Assembly: GCA_049645705.1 (NCBI GenBank)
Contig: JBARUK010000055.1
Span: forward strand, 1-64,000
Direction: 5' to 3'
Origin: JBGNFV01 sp049645705
GTDB taxonomy: Bacteria; Bacteroidota; Bacteroidia; Cytophagales; Cyclobacteriaceae
DNA length: 64,000 bases
Part shown: piece by piece, positions 52,985-61,823 of the stretch
Numbering within the stretch: position 1 is the stretch's first letter
Layout: each line of letters begins with the position of its first letter
Made by a program: the position numbers and the translations under genes
Notes under the pieces: model-generated
Told to the model about the DNA's origin: nothing
Database searches by the model: none
Seen by the model: the letters and a program-made list of their open reading frames with translations, nothing else

Positions 52985-54994
52985 TTATTCTTCGAGAATT
53001 TTCATCTCAACACGGCGGTTAAGCTCGCGGCCGTCAGCTTCCTGATCATTGGATGCAATAGGCCTTCCTTCACCATAGCCTTTAGCTACCAGTCTACTGC
53101 CCTCTACACCTTTGTTTATAAGGTATTGCCTTACAGAATTAGCCCTGCGTTCAGAAAGGCTCTGATTATAGGCATTCGATCCGATGTTATCGGTATGGCC
53201 TGCTATTTCGATTTTGATAGAGGGGGTTTTCTTGAGTACCTCAGCAGTCCGGTCAAGTTCCGGGTAAGACTCAGGCTTAAGCGTGGCCTTATCAAAGTCG
53301 AAGAAAATATTATTAAGCGTTATCAGTGCCTCTTTCTCTATCGGTGTCAGATAGAGATCTTTATTCATAGTCTGGTATTCGTTTACCTGACGTAGATCTA
53401 TGTTGGCATTTTCAGATAGAAAACTGTCCTTTTCGGCAAGGTATCCGTATAGCTCACCATAAGGCAGGATTATGCTGTACTTACCTGTTTCAGGATCGGA
53501 ATAAGCCACTCCAACTTCTTCACCATCGGGTAGCTTTTCGTAGATAATCTTGGCATCTATGCCTTCATCTGTCTTTCTGTCTCTTACTATACCGGTTATT
53601 TCTACTACAGGATCGGGTTTATAGAAATTAGGCAGATCAAGACGGAATATGTCTACATTCTCGCCTTCACGACCACGTGAGAAATATGCATGCTCGCCAT
53701 TGGCCGGAATGGTAAAGAACTGATCATCTACCGGACTGTTGATGTTAGGGCCTATGTTCATAGGCTCAGACCAGTTTGTCCACGTATCGTCCAGCCTGCG
53801 GGTAACGTAGATATCCAGATCGCCAAAGCCGCTGTACCCCCTGGATGAGAAGTAAAGGGTGCGGTCATCCGGCGCTAAAAAGGGTGCGGCCTCTTCGGCG
53901 GCCGTGTTTACCATATCACCTAGATTGAGAGGCTCAGACCATTTGCCGTTCTCTTGCTCGAAGCTGACATACAGGTCACGTGCACCACGGCTGTCGTCAC
54001 GCTCTACGGACATAAGCAATGTCTTCCTGTTATTGGCCAGAAAGAAGTTGGCGTGAGGAGAAAGGTTATAGTCGTTTTCAATCTCAAGATTAGAAGGCTG
54101 TGACCAGCCTTCGCCTTCGCGGTTACTCATAGATACGCCAGCGCGCATTTTACCATTGGGCTGATACTGGTTGCCCAGCAAAATGATCATGGAGCGTCCG
54201 TCGGGCGTAATGGAACTGATAAAGTTAGGTCCTTCATTATTAAGGGGAGCACCAATGTTTTTGGCCTCGGTCCAGTTGCCGTCTGCATCTTTTGTAGAGA
54301 ACCAGATATCTTCTTTGTCTTCTATACCACCTATATTATCCGGGTGATTCTGACGGCTGAAGAAAAGCATTTCACCATCTGGTGAAACCAATGGCTTAAG
54401 TTCATCGAAGTCGCTATTTATATTGGGGCCTAACCTGTCTACGGTCAGGTTAGGATTAACTTCGGGATTTACGTTCACCTCAGGCTGTACTGGCTCCGGA
54501 TCTGGTGAGATACCGATGGCATCCACACTATAATAACCAGGTACGGCATCTCCGTCAAACTCTACTTTTACCGCAGCAACCATATGATCGGTGAGATCGA
54601 AAAACACGTTGAGCATACGGCCCCGGTTAACATCGGGGTTTGGAGACAGGTCGACCATTTTATACTCTCTGCCTTCAGGATCATATGTGTAGATCGCTGA
54701 GACGGCGGTCGGATTAAAGTTTTCTGCAATAGCAATCTGGCGAATATGCATAGGCTCGGCAAAAGCTACCTTCAGGAACTCGTCCCGGTTAGGTCGCCTT
54801 GGTGTCCAGGCACTGGGACTTTCACCATCGGCAGGGAGCGCATCAGGTCGGCCTATAACCTGCCCGGCACTATATTGAGTCTCGCTCATTTCGGACGAAA
54901 AATCCAACACTTTAGATGCCCACTGAACCTGCTGGCCATATGAGAATGCTGATAGTAATCCAAAAATCAATAAAAATGTAAACTTTCTTATCAT
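52985..54994 (-). CDS. OmpA-family outer-membrane protein with PD40 repeats
   Basis: The 669-residue protein has a signal peptide (LLSAFSYGQ). Residues of about 22-160 resemble a discoidin-type beta sandwich. WD40-like PD40 repeats follow (about 190-430), with blades such as SPDGEMLFFSRQNHP, TPDGRSMIILLGNQY and APDDRTLYFSSRGYSGFGDLDIYV. A small carboxypeptidase-regulatory-like domain covers about 470-540 and an OmpA peptidoglycan-binding domain about 560-665 (FFDFDKATLKP, IEIAGHTDNIGS, LSERRANSVRQYLINKGV). The layout is close to PorE-type T9SS-associated proteins, though those usually also carry TPRs. It should anchor an outer-membrane complex to peptidoglycan. Confidence 0.85.
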   Translation of the reverse strand: MIRKFTFLLIFGLLSAFSYGQQVQWASKVLDFSSEMSETQYSAGQVIGRPDALPADGESPSAWTPRRPNRDEFLKVAFAEPMHIRQIAIAENFNPTAVSAIYTYDPEGREYKMVDLSPNPDVNRGRMLNVFFDLTDHMVAAVKVEFDGDAVPGYYSVDAIGISPDPEPVQPEVNVNPEVNPNLTVDRLGPNINSDFDELKPLVSPDGEMLFFSRQNHPDNIGGIEDKEDIWFSTKDADGNWTEAKNIGAPLNNEGPNFISSITPDGRSMIILLGNQYQPNGKMRAGVSMSNREGEGWSQPSNLEIENDYNLSPHANFFLANNRKTLLMSVERDDSRGARDLYVSFEQENGKWSEPLNLGDMVNTAAEEAAPFLAPDDRTLYFSSRGYSGFGDLDIYVTRRLDDTWTNWSEPMNIGPNINSPVDDQFFTIPANGEHAYFSRGREGENVDIFRLDLPNFYKPDPVVEITGIVRDRKTDEGIDAKIIYEKLPDGEEVGVAYSDPETGKYSIILPYGELYGYLAEKDSFLSENANIDLRQVNEYQTMNKDLYLTPIEKEALITLNNIFFDFDKATLKPESYPELDRTAEVLKKTPSIKIEIAGHTDNIGSNAYNQSLSERRANSVRQYLINKGVEGSRLVAKGYGEGRPIASNDQEADGRELNRRVEMKILEE

Positions 54995-55277
54995 ACTTCC
55001 TGAATGGAATTTTACAAGCTAATCTATAATCTAACCATGGCTGAAATTTCAACAGAAAAGTTCAACCTTATAATTACGATCTGAAAATACGGTATTTTGT
55101 TAAAAATCTTACAAGAAATCTTCGATTTACCTTTTTCAGAGAACGGTTTGCGGATTTTTGCATGCCTATATCCGGTATAGCGAGGGCAGCAGCACAGGTT
55201 TATTTTTACTCCGTATTTCATTTATATTGCCAATTGATCTTACTGTTTTTATTTAACTGAACCACCACCAGTCTAAA

Positions 55278-56630
55278 ATGAAAAATCAAGCCCTCCCCCG
55301 TGTATTGATGCTGGGCTGGGAATTCCCACCTGTATATACCGGAGGATTGGGGATTGCCTGCCAGGCGCTGGCCGAATGCCTTGTTGCCCGGGCAGACCTC
55401 ACAGTAGTTGTTCCCGTTTCTCCTGATAACTATTCTCCGGAAGGGTATTCATTGTTTAACATCGCTGACCGGACCTATCAAAAATCCGAAGCCTATGTAA
55501 AAGAAGGCAATACACCCTACGAAGAGGGCTCGTGGAGAGACCTGCTAAAAAAGCACGCAGTAGATGTACCTCTGGATCCATACGAGATTCACGTGCCTGT
55601 GTTGGCAAATGAACAACCAGATAAAATGCCGACCCCCGAAGAAGCATCTTCCGGAGGGAACGACGCTTCTGATGATCTGTTTCAGTCAACATCCCTTTAC
55701 GATGGAAACCTTGGTAGCAGGATAAACGAGTTTGCGGCCAGAATAGTAGCCCTGGTAAAGGAGAAAGAGATAGCATACGACATTGTCTACGCCCACGACT
55801 GGATGACCTTTGCTGCTGCGTTGGCACTGAAGGAGATCAGCGGCAAACCATTGGTACTACATGTACACTCTACTGACTATGACCGTACGGGAGGAGCTAC
55901 TTACGGAAACTTTACTTCTCAACTGGAAAAAGAGGCCCTCTCACTAGCCGATGGTATCATTACAGTAAGCGGATACACTGCGCAGATAATTGAAAACATC
56001 TACAAGATAGACCCGGACAAAATTTCTGTTGTTTATAATGGACATAGCTTCCGGAAGTTAAAAAAAACCAAAGAGCCTTTTCGCTTTCCTGAAAAACTGG
56101 TTTTGTTTCTTGGCAGAGTTACTGCACAGAAGGGGCCGGATTTTTTCTTTCGTATACTACATAAGGTAGCCGAAAGAGTTTCCGGTGTACGATTCGTCAT
56201 GGCAGGCACGGGCGACCGGCTAAAGAATGCGATCGAGACAAGTACGTATTCGGATTATATCCACCGGATTCATTTTACGGGTCATCTGGATAGGGAAGAG
56301 GTATACCGCCTCTATAATATGTCAGACATTTACTGTATGCCCAGCGTAAGCGAGCCGTTTGGGCTTACTGCTTTGGAAGCAGCCTATATGGGTCTGCCTT
56401 GCGTACTTTCCAGACAGTCGGGCGTATCGGAAGTATTAAGCGGTGCTTTGTCAGCCGACTATTATGATGTAGATCGTTTTGCTGACCATATCGTGGATCT
56501 GCTGCAGGATGATAAACTGTATACTTTTGTACAAAAGGCACAGCGCAAAGCCCTGAAGGAGCTAACCTGGGACAAAAGCAGCCAGCAGGTGGCAGATGTA
56601 TTTGAGAAATTGCTAAACCAACCTACCTGA
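55278..56630 (+). CDS. Glycosyltransferase (GT4/GT5 type, glycogen-synthase-like)
   Basis: The 450-residue protein begins RVLMLGWEFPPVYTGGLGIACQALAECL, where the GGLG loop corresponds to the nucleotide-sugar site of starch/glycogen synthases. A Rossmann half with YDIVYAHDWMTFAAALAL and LVLHVHSTDYDR follows, and the second half has KLVLFLGRVTAQKGPDFF and the acidic E-x7-E motif EPFGLTALE. The protein should extend an alpha-glucan from ADP- or UDP-glucose; the exact donor is not readable. A GH57 gene starts one base after its stop, a pairing seen in Bacteroidota glycogen-type loci. Confidence 0.85.
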   Translation: MKNQALPRVLMLGWEFPPVYTGGLGIACQALAECLVARADLTVVVPVSPDNYSPEGYSLFNIADRTYQKSEAYVKEGNTPYEEGSWRDLLKKHAVDVPLDPYEIHVPVLANEQPDKMPTPEEASSGGNDASDDLFQSTSLYDGNLGSRINEFAARIVALVKEKEIAYDIVYAHDWMTFAAALALKEISGKPLVLHVHSTDYDRTGGATYGNFTSQLEKEALSLADGIITVSGYTAQIIENIYKIDPDKISVVYNGHSFRKLKKTKEPFRFPEKLVLFLGRVTAQKGPDFFFRILHKVAERVSGVRFVMAGTGDRLKNAIETSTYSDYIHRIHFTGHLDREEVYRLYNMSDIYCMPSVSEPFGLTALEAAYMGLPCVLSRQSGVSEVLSGALSADYYDVDRFADHIVDLLQDDKLYTFVQKAQRKALKELTWDKSSQQVADVFEKLLNQPT

Positions 56631-56631
56631 T

Positions 56632-57813
56632 ATGCCGGCAGTTTCTTTATTTTTTCAGATCCATCAGCCCTTTCGGCTATATCCCTATAAGTTTTTCGAT
56701 ATAGGCTCCGGCCGCGATTATGTAAACGAATACCTGAACAAGGAAATTCTGGATCGAATTGCGGATAACTGCTACCTTCCGGCTAATAGGATGCTGCTGG
56801 ATCTTATGAAAGCTACCAGTGGTGGTCTGAAAGTTACTTTTTCTATTTCCGGCACTGCACTGGAGCAGTTCGAAAAGTTCAGGCCGGATGTGCTGGAGTC
56901 TTTTCAGGCGCTGGCAGAAACAGGCAACGTAGAGTTCCTGGGAGAAACGTATTATCATTCGCTCAGTTTTTTTTATGATAAAAATGAATTTGAGCGGCAG
57001 GTAAGGATACATACTGAAGCTATAGAAAAGTATTTTAATCAGACTCCCCGGATATTCAGAAATACTGAACTGGCGTGTCAGAATGAAATGATGTCGCTTA
57101 TCTCGACTTTCGGATTTAACGGTATGGTCACTGAAGGTCTGGAGTGGCTTATCCCTGCCTCCGATGGCCATCCGAATAAGGTGTTTGGCAGCAAAGCTAA
57201 TAGCAAGCTCGCTATACTGCTGCGTAACCATGAACTAAGCAATGATATAGGCTACCGATTTACAGATACCAACTGGAAGAAGTACCCTCTTACCTCCCGC
57301 AAGTTTATCAACTGGCTGAAAAAGGAACCTGGTGAGGTAATAAACCTGTACCTGGACTATGAGGCGATCGGAGAGCACCATAAAGCAGATACCGGTATAT
57401 TTGAGTTTTTGGAGGGGTTTATAGCAAAATGGGATACTAAGGGTGAGTTTTTGCTGCCATCCCAGGCTCTGAAGCGGATGAAACCTGGCGGCCGACTTGA
57501 TATCTACAGCCCTATAAGCTGGGCCGATACGGAGAGGGATCTTTCTGCCTGGAATGGCAACCCCCTGCAAAAGGCTGCCCTGAAGAGGTTGTACGAAATG
57601 GGTGAGGGAATAAAAGCTCTTGAAGATAATAACGACCTGCTTGAGCTATGGTCTTACCTGCAGTCCTCAGATCACTTTTACTATATGAGCACTAAGCAAA
57701 ACCACGATGCCAGGGTTCATAGTTATTTTAGCCCCTACAATACGCCTTACGATGCATATGTGTACTACACCAATATCCTTTCGGATATGGAAATAAGAAT
57801 GCAGAAACCCTAG
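56632..57813 (+). CDS. GH57 family alpha-glucan hydrolase/branching-type enzyme
   Basis: The 393-residue protein has the GH57 start VSLFFQIHQPFRLYPY with the HQP motif, then TGNVEFLGETYYHS as motif 2 and IFRNTELACQNEMM as motif 3; Glu in NTEL is the likely nucleophile, although I cannot confirm the acid residue by eye. GH57 enzymes include alpha-amylases, 4-alpha-glucanotransferases and branching enzymes acting on glycogen. No signal peptide is seen, so it is cytoplasmic and probably trims or remodels glucan made by its neighbour. Confidence 0.85.
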   Translation: MPAVSLFFQIHQPFRLYPYKFFDIGSGRDYVNEYLNKEILDRIADNCYLPANRMLLDLMKATSGGLKVTFSISGTALEQFEKFRPDVLESFQALAETGNVEFLGETYYHSLSFFYDKNEFERQVRIHTEAIEKYFNQTPRIFRNTELACQNEMMSLISTFGFNGMVTEGLEWLIPASDGHPNKVFGSKANSKLAILLRNHELSNDIGYRFTDTNWKKYPLTSRKFINWLKKEPGEVINLYLDYEAIGEHHKADTGIFEFLEGFIAKWDTKGEFLLPSQALKRMKPGGRLDIYSPISWADTERDLSAWNGNPLQKAALKRLYEMGEGIKALEDNNDLLELWSYLQSSDHFYYMSTKQNHDARVHSYFSPYNTPYDAYVYYTNILSDMEIRMQKP

Positions 57814-57848
57814 GAAAACCAGCGCCGGGTAAAAGCCACTCCGATAGA

Positions 57849-58508
57849 TCAGGACATCACCCTGGAAAACTTTTGTTTGCTGTACCACATACCTACGGCG
57901 AGCAGAAGGTTGAAGATGATATTTAGCATAGAGTGGATATGCCATACCTGCTTCATCACATCTGTGTACTGCAGGGCAAGGTAGCTACTGAAAATGTACA
58001 TAAAAAGGGTGCCGGAGAAGTAAAACAGAACGGCGGTACTAACCCAAAAGGCGGGCTCCCTTTCAATATAAAAGACATTCAGGTCTGTAAGCAGTTTTCT
58101 GAAATACATGAGACTGAATACGACAAGAATGAGGCTCTCGATAGCCCGCGGCACATCCGAAAACTCATACCAGCCCTTTACGAAGGTGGAAAAAAGGAAA
58201 GTAAAAGCTATGAATATGTGAATGCTGACCTTTATGAACCGCTTGAGTGCTGCTTCCTGGAACAGATGATAGTAGATAAGGCTGAGCAAAGTAAACTCGG
58301 CCATGGTAAGAATATTAAGAAGAGGCAGGTTGTTCACCTTCTGATAGCCCAGATAGACCATACAAAGCTCTACCAGGAAAGATGTATAGATAAGATAGGC
58401 GAGAAACTTTACCTCTCTGTGATGAAAACGTATGGTTACCAATGCGAGAAACAATGGCACTAATACAGAAAAGGTGGACAACTTGGAGAGAAATGGTATG
58501 TTTTCCAT
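57849..58508 (-). CDS. Seven-helix-type membrane protein, unknown function
   Basis: The 219-residue protein has about seven hydrophobic segments (for example FSVLVPLFLALVTI, LLNILTMAEFTLLSLIYYHLF, VSIHIFIAFTFLFSTF, AFWVSTAVLFYFSGTLFMYIFSSYL and HSMLNIIFNLLLAVGMWY) with short loops. I know similar uncharacterised proteins in Cytophagales, sometimes near sensor kinases, but cannot name the family. The first ATG (58506-58508) is used; an upstream TTG adds one codon. It is convergent with the GH57 gene, 35 bp away, without a clear terminator. Confidence 0.65.
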   Translation of the reverse strand: MENIPFLSKLSTFSVLVPLFLALVTIRFHHREVKFLAYLIYTSFLVELCMVYLGYQKVNNLPLLNILTMAEFTLLSLIYYHLFQEAALKRFIKVSIHIFIAFTFLFSTFVKGWYEFSDVPRAIESLILVVFSLMYFRKLLTDLNVFYIEREPAFWVSTAVLFYFSGTLFMYIFSSYLALQYTDVMKQVWHIHSMLNIIFNLLLAVGMWYSKQKFSRVMS

Positions 58509-58865
58509 CAATGCTTACCTGTGATAACGAATTTTTCAGAGGCCTGAGCCTCCGACAGACTATAGAAAAGCTGATGCTATTCTATAACTACCAGGCTGTC
58601 AAATACTCGCACTTTTCAGGTGTCGATTCACGATTATATTTTCCGGTGCTTGGATATTTCCCTTGACTAATCTAATCACACACACACGTCTCTCTCCGGA
58701 TACAGCAGGTAGAATCTGTCAAATAAACTTAATTATTACATCTAATAATTGGGCACAATATAGAAAAGGTTTGGTTTAACCAGAAGAAACTGAAAAAAAT
58801 ATTTTACAAAATCAGTAAAATATTACATAATCCTGAAGCAGCTTTTTTAAACTTTAAGTAAAAAT
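58509..58865. other. Divergent intergenic region with an inverted repeat
   Basis: A 75-codon plus-strand frame at 58442-58666 overlaps the membrane-protein gene antisense and has no domain, so it is not a gene. A CACACACACA run at 58677-58686 and an AT-rich inverted repeat at 58798-58824 are the only structures seen. Confidence 0.5.
58798..58824. promoter_or_regulatory. 10-bp inverted repeat upstream of the PLP-enzyme gene
   Basis: AATATTTTAC (58798-58807) and GTAAAATATT (58815-58824) are exact complements with a 7-nt spacer, 41 bp before the ATG. It may be an operator. Confidence 0.5.
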
Positions 58866-60059
58866 ATGAGCATACCCCAGCACTTATTAGAAACCCTGAG
58901 GAAGGAAACCCCGGGAACGGAACATGTAACTCACCTGAACAATGCCGGTGCCTCGCTTCTGTCAAGCCCGGTGTATGAAGCAGTAAAATCATACGAGAAA
59001 CATGAGCTGATAACGGGTGGCTACGAAGCTGCTCTGGACTATGACAGTGAGCTGGAGGCTACATACGACAGTGTCGGCAGGCTTATCGGTGCTGATAGGG
59101 AAGAGATAGCCCTGGCAGAAAATGCAACGTATGCCTGGCATCAGGCTTTTCATAGCTGGACATGGAAGAAGGGTGATAATGTGGTTACCAGCCATACGGA
59201 ATATGCCACAAACTTCATCAGCCTGCTGCAGATAAAGGAGCAATACGGGGTGGAAATAAGGATAGCTGAAGGTGCAGAAGACGGTAGCGCATCACCCGAA
59301 AACATACGCAGGTTGATAGATGCAAGCACAAAAATGATCGTGCTGACTCATATACCTACAAACAGTGGCCTGGTAAACCCGGCAGAGGAAATAGGTAAAA
59401 TAGCTGAAGAGGCAGGAGTGATTTACCTCCTGGATGCCTGCCAGTCGGTAGGTCAGTACCCTGTAGATGTAAAAGCCCTGCGGTGCGATATGCTCTCTGC
59501 TACGGGCAGAAAATTTTTGCGGGCACCACGGGGTACCGGGTTTCTGTATGTGAAAAAGGAGCGAATCAGAGAACTGAAGCCTAAGTTTCTGGATCTGCAC
59601 GGTGCCGAGTGGACCTCAGACAGTGAATATAAGGTAAGAAAGGATGCCCGCAAATTTGAGAACTGGGAGTCAAACAAGGCCCTTACCCTAGGACTAAAAG
59701 CTGCTGCGGACTATGCTATGTCTATAGGCATGGACAATATCTGGAACCGTATAAAATCATTGGCTGGTGACTTCAGAAGCAGGCTGGAACAGGAGGTTCA
59801 CGGCCTTACTATACATGACACGGGGGAGGTGAAGGGAGGCATTATCACCTTTACCATGGAGAATAGCGACTGCGAAGCAATCAAACAATACCTGAGCAGC
59901 AGAAAAATAAATGTATCTGTATCGCATAAGTCCAGTACCTACCTGGATATGAACAAGCGGAGTCTAAAGGCCGTAGTAAGGGCATCTGTACACTATTATA
60001 ATAACGAGACAGACCTGGAGAAGCTGATCATGGGATTAATACAGTTCCAAAAAGCCTGA
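58866..60059 (+). CDS. Class V aminotransferase-fold PLP enzyme
   Basis: The 397-residue protein has the fold-type I class V signature: Asp190 and Gln193 in YLLDACQSVGQYPVD and the Schiff-base Lys216 in SATGRKFLRAPRGTGFLYV. THIPTNSGLVNPAEEI holds the Asn of the substrate pocket. Relatives include cysteine desulfurases, isopenicillin N epimerase and kynureninase-like enzymes. No mobile Cys loop of desulfurases (for example a SGHK/Cys lid) is evident, so a lyase or epimerase role is as likely. The next plus-strand gene encodes a P450-fold protein 132 bp away. Confidence 0.88.
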   Translation: MSIPQHLLETLRKETPGTEHVTHLNNAGASLLSSPVYEAVKSYEKHELITGGYEAALDYDSELEATYDSVGRLIGADREEIALAENATYAWHQAFHSWTWKKGDNVVTSHTEYATNFISLLQIKEQYGVEIRIAEGAEDGSASPENIRRLIDASTKMIVLTHIPTNSGLVNPAEEIGKIAEEAGVIYLLDACQSVGQYPVDVKALRCDMLSATGRKFLRAPRGTGFLYVKKERIRELKPKFLDLHGAEWTSDSEYKVRKDARKFENWESNKALTLGLKAAADYAMSIGMDNIWNRIKSLAGDFRSRLEQEVHGLTIHDTGEVKGGIITFTMENSDCEAIKQYLSSRKINVSVSHKSSTYLDMNKRSLKAVVRASVHYYNNETDLEKLIMGLIQFQKA

Positions 60060-60115
60060 ATTTATTCGGCTGATGCCTTATCCTCGTAAAAGATGAGAAT
60101 ATGATGGACTAGTCC

Positions 60116-60171
60116 GTGAATATTAATTCACATATCTTTATTTTGCATACCGTAAGCATTATGTGAATATT
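60116..60171. repeat. Repeated GTGAAT half-sites before the P450-like gene
   Basis: GTGAATATT occurs at 60116-60124 and again at 60163-60171, and the complement ATTCACATA (60126-60134) pairs with TATGTGAAT (60160-60168). Together there are three half-sites, two facing each other directly (GTGAAT, 4-nt gap, ATTCAC). They may bind a regulator. Confidence 0.4.
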
Positions 60172-60191
60172 TTATTTACTAGATTGGACCA

Positions 60192-61319
60192 GTGACTGTT
60201 GATTTGTTAGCCGCAGCCTTTTCAGAGAATCCTTATCAGGAATACGACCGGATAAGGGATTATTCTCCCTGTTTCTATGACAAGCTCACAAATAGCTACA
60301 TTGTATCGGGGTACCATGAGGTTAGTCATATAATTAACCAAACGCCTTACCTATCCTCCTATCGTATATGGGAAGAGAAGGAGCCTGCCACACCTGCAGC
60401 ATTTTCTTCCGGAAACCCTTTTGGTACGTTTGGGTCGGTACCACCTTATATGGCGGGGCCTGAGGAGCTGGTACCTATAATAGAAAAGAACGTCAACACC
60501 CTGCTATCCAGAATCAGGGGCAGTCTCCGGTTTGACATCGTAAGGCAGTTCTCCTCACTCATTTCATTTGGTGTATTTGCTGACCTTACCGGCCTGTCAA
60601 GAACAGATATACCGAGGTTTCAGCACTGGTACAGTACTTATAAGGAGGCCATCGTCAACCTGGAAAAAAATCCGGATGTGGCCGTAACCTGTGAAAACAG
60701 TCGTACAGAAATGGCAAAGTACCTTGACAGGGTCTCTGCACACGGTGTCCCGGGAGAATCAGTAGTAAAGTGGACAGAGCTGGGCGATAGCCGTGATGAG
60801 ATCATAGGTACGCTGCTGCTGCTGGGCGGTATGCATTTCGATGAGGCCTTTGCCAGATACATGCTTATGCTTTCCCGCTCTGAAAATGGTCGGCTCAGTA
60901 ACTTATTGAAGGATGACCACATTGCCCTGGAGGCTCTAAAGGAAACGTATCGCTGCTACACTCCCCAGCCGGTAGTAGCCATCCGAAACCAGCAGGATAT
61001 CGCTTTGGGCAATTTAAACATACCCCGAAACAGCCAGATAAATCTACTAATCTCTGCTGCTAACCGTGATCCTTCTGTTTTTCCTATGGGGGATAGCCAT
61101 CAGACTACAGTGTTTTCCGAAGAGCAGGTATTTACCGGCTACCACCAACCGTTACTTTCATCTGGTTATGCATATCAGTTATATGCTGCCAGGCTTAGCA
61201 ACCTTATGGCTATAACAGCATCGCGGGCTATATTCTCATCTATGGGTAGCCTTCGATTCTTGCCTGAAGAAAATTGGGTATTCAGGCAGTCGCTCATTGC
61301 CGAAGTAGTAAAAGCATAA
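60192..61319 (+). CDS. Cytochrome P450-fold protein lacking the haem cysteine
   Basis: The 375-residue protein (GTG start) aligns with bacterial class I P450s along most of its length: ENPYQEYDRIRDYSPCFYDKLTNSYIVSGYHEV at the N-terminus, the K-helix motif Glu251-Thr-Tyr-Arg254 (ETYR, the ExxR pair) and the AANRDPSVFP segment that precedes the haem loop. The haem loop itself is changed: where F-x-x-G-x-H-x-C-x-G is expected, F314-T-G316-Y-H318-Q-P320 stands, so Cys is Pro. No cysteine follows residue 255. The I-helix (LLLLGGMHFDEAFAR) also lacks the usual acid-Thr pair. Thiolate ligation and oxygen activation are therefore not expected. It lies after the PLP enzyme on the same strand; a terminator follows. 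Confidence 0.85.
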   Translation: MTVDLLAAAFSENPYQEYDRIRDYSPCFYDKLTNSYIVSGYHEVSHIINQTPYLSSYRIWEEKEPATPAAFSSGNPFGTFGSVPPYMAGPEELVPIIEKNVNTLLSRIRGSLRFDIVRQFSSLISFGVFADLTGLSRTDIPRFQHWYSTYKEAIVNLEKNPDVAVTCENSRTEMAKYLDRVSAHGVPGESVVKWTELGDSRDEIIGTLLLLGGMHFDEAFARYMLMLSRSENGRLSNLLKDDHIALEALKETYRCYTPQPVVAIRNQQDIALGNLNIPRNSQINLLISAANRDPSVFPMGDSHQTTVFSEEQVFTGYHQPLLSSGYAYQLYAARLSNLMAITASRAIFSSMGSLRFLPEENWVFRQSLIAEVVKA

Positions 61320-61352
61320 AAAAAAGGACAGAATAAAATCCTGCCCTTTTTC
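61317..61352 (+). terminator. Terminator after the P450-like gene
   Basis: An A-rich side, the stem AAAAAGGACAG ... CTGCCCTTTTT (one A-C mismatch) and a T run form an intrinsic terminator directly after the stop codon. Confidence 0.75.
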
Positions 61353-61823
61353 ATCGCTAAACCTAACCTAACACAATATTTTGCCAACACAATGCATAAA
61401 GTTTTATGCGTTGTCCGGGTTATAATCAATATTTTCAACCAGAGAGAATTTGTAAGCTACCGACTAAAGAGGCCATAGTCGTCGGAGCTTTAGACAACAC
61501 GGAGGTCGTCTGAAGAAATGCTAGCTGGTTGTACTTCTTTCGGAGACACATAACTATTCTCTCCAAAAATTTATAATGGCAAATTAGGTTGGTATAAGCG
61601 CAGGCCCAAACGGATTTGGCTGGTTTCCCTTTTCGTGTAAGATGTTTGACATTTGGTCTCTATTTAATGATATGCTCCCAGGCACACAAGTGGTAAACAT
61701 CCACACTCACAGATGATATAAGTATATAGCTCCCTATAAGACTATTCTTAGTAAACAGGAATCAGCGTAATTTTAGGAGTATATTATTGCAATCGATTGA
61801 TAGAATATTGCATATTGATTAAA
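61353..61823. other. Non-coding region with a hairpin, no gene seen
   Basis: No frame with a credible start and composition is seen in this 471-bp region. A 12-bp imperfect hairpin at 61389-61414 and a CCGAC ... GTCGG repeat near 61460-61484 are present. It should contain the promoter of the M28 peptidase gene, but no well-spaced TTG/TAnnTTTG pair was found. Confidence 0.5.
61389..61414. other. Hairpin ACAA-GCATAAA ... TTTATGC-TTGT
   Basis: ACAA, T, GCATAAA, a 2-nt centre, TTTATGC, G and TTGT form a stem of 12 pairs including one U-G. No T run follows, so it is not a terminator. Confidence 0.5.

Noticed and set aside
55024..55221. 65-codon minus-strand frame between the OmpA-type gene and the glycosyltransferase
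   Set aside because: There is no domain, and it lies where both divergent promoters must be.
58442..58666. 75-codon plus-strand frame
   Set aside because: Most of it runs antisense through the start of the membrane-protein gene, and its composition is not protein-like.
61353..61490. Possible integron attC-like site around the hairpin
   Set aside because: The core sites of attC (GTTRRRY and its complement) are not found in the proper order, and no integrase or gene cassette is nearby.
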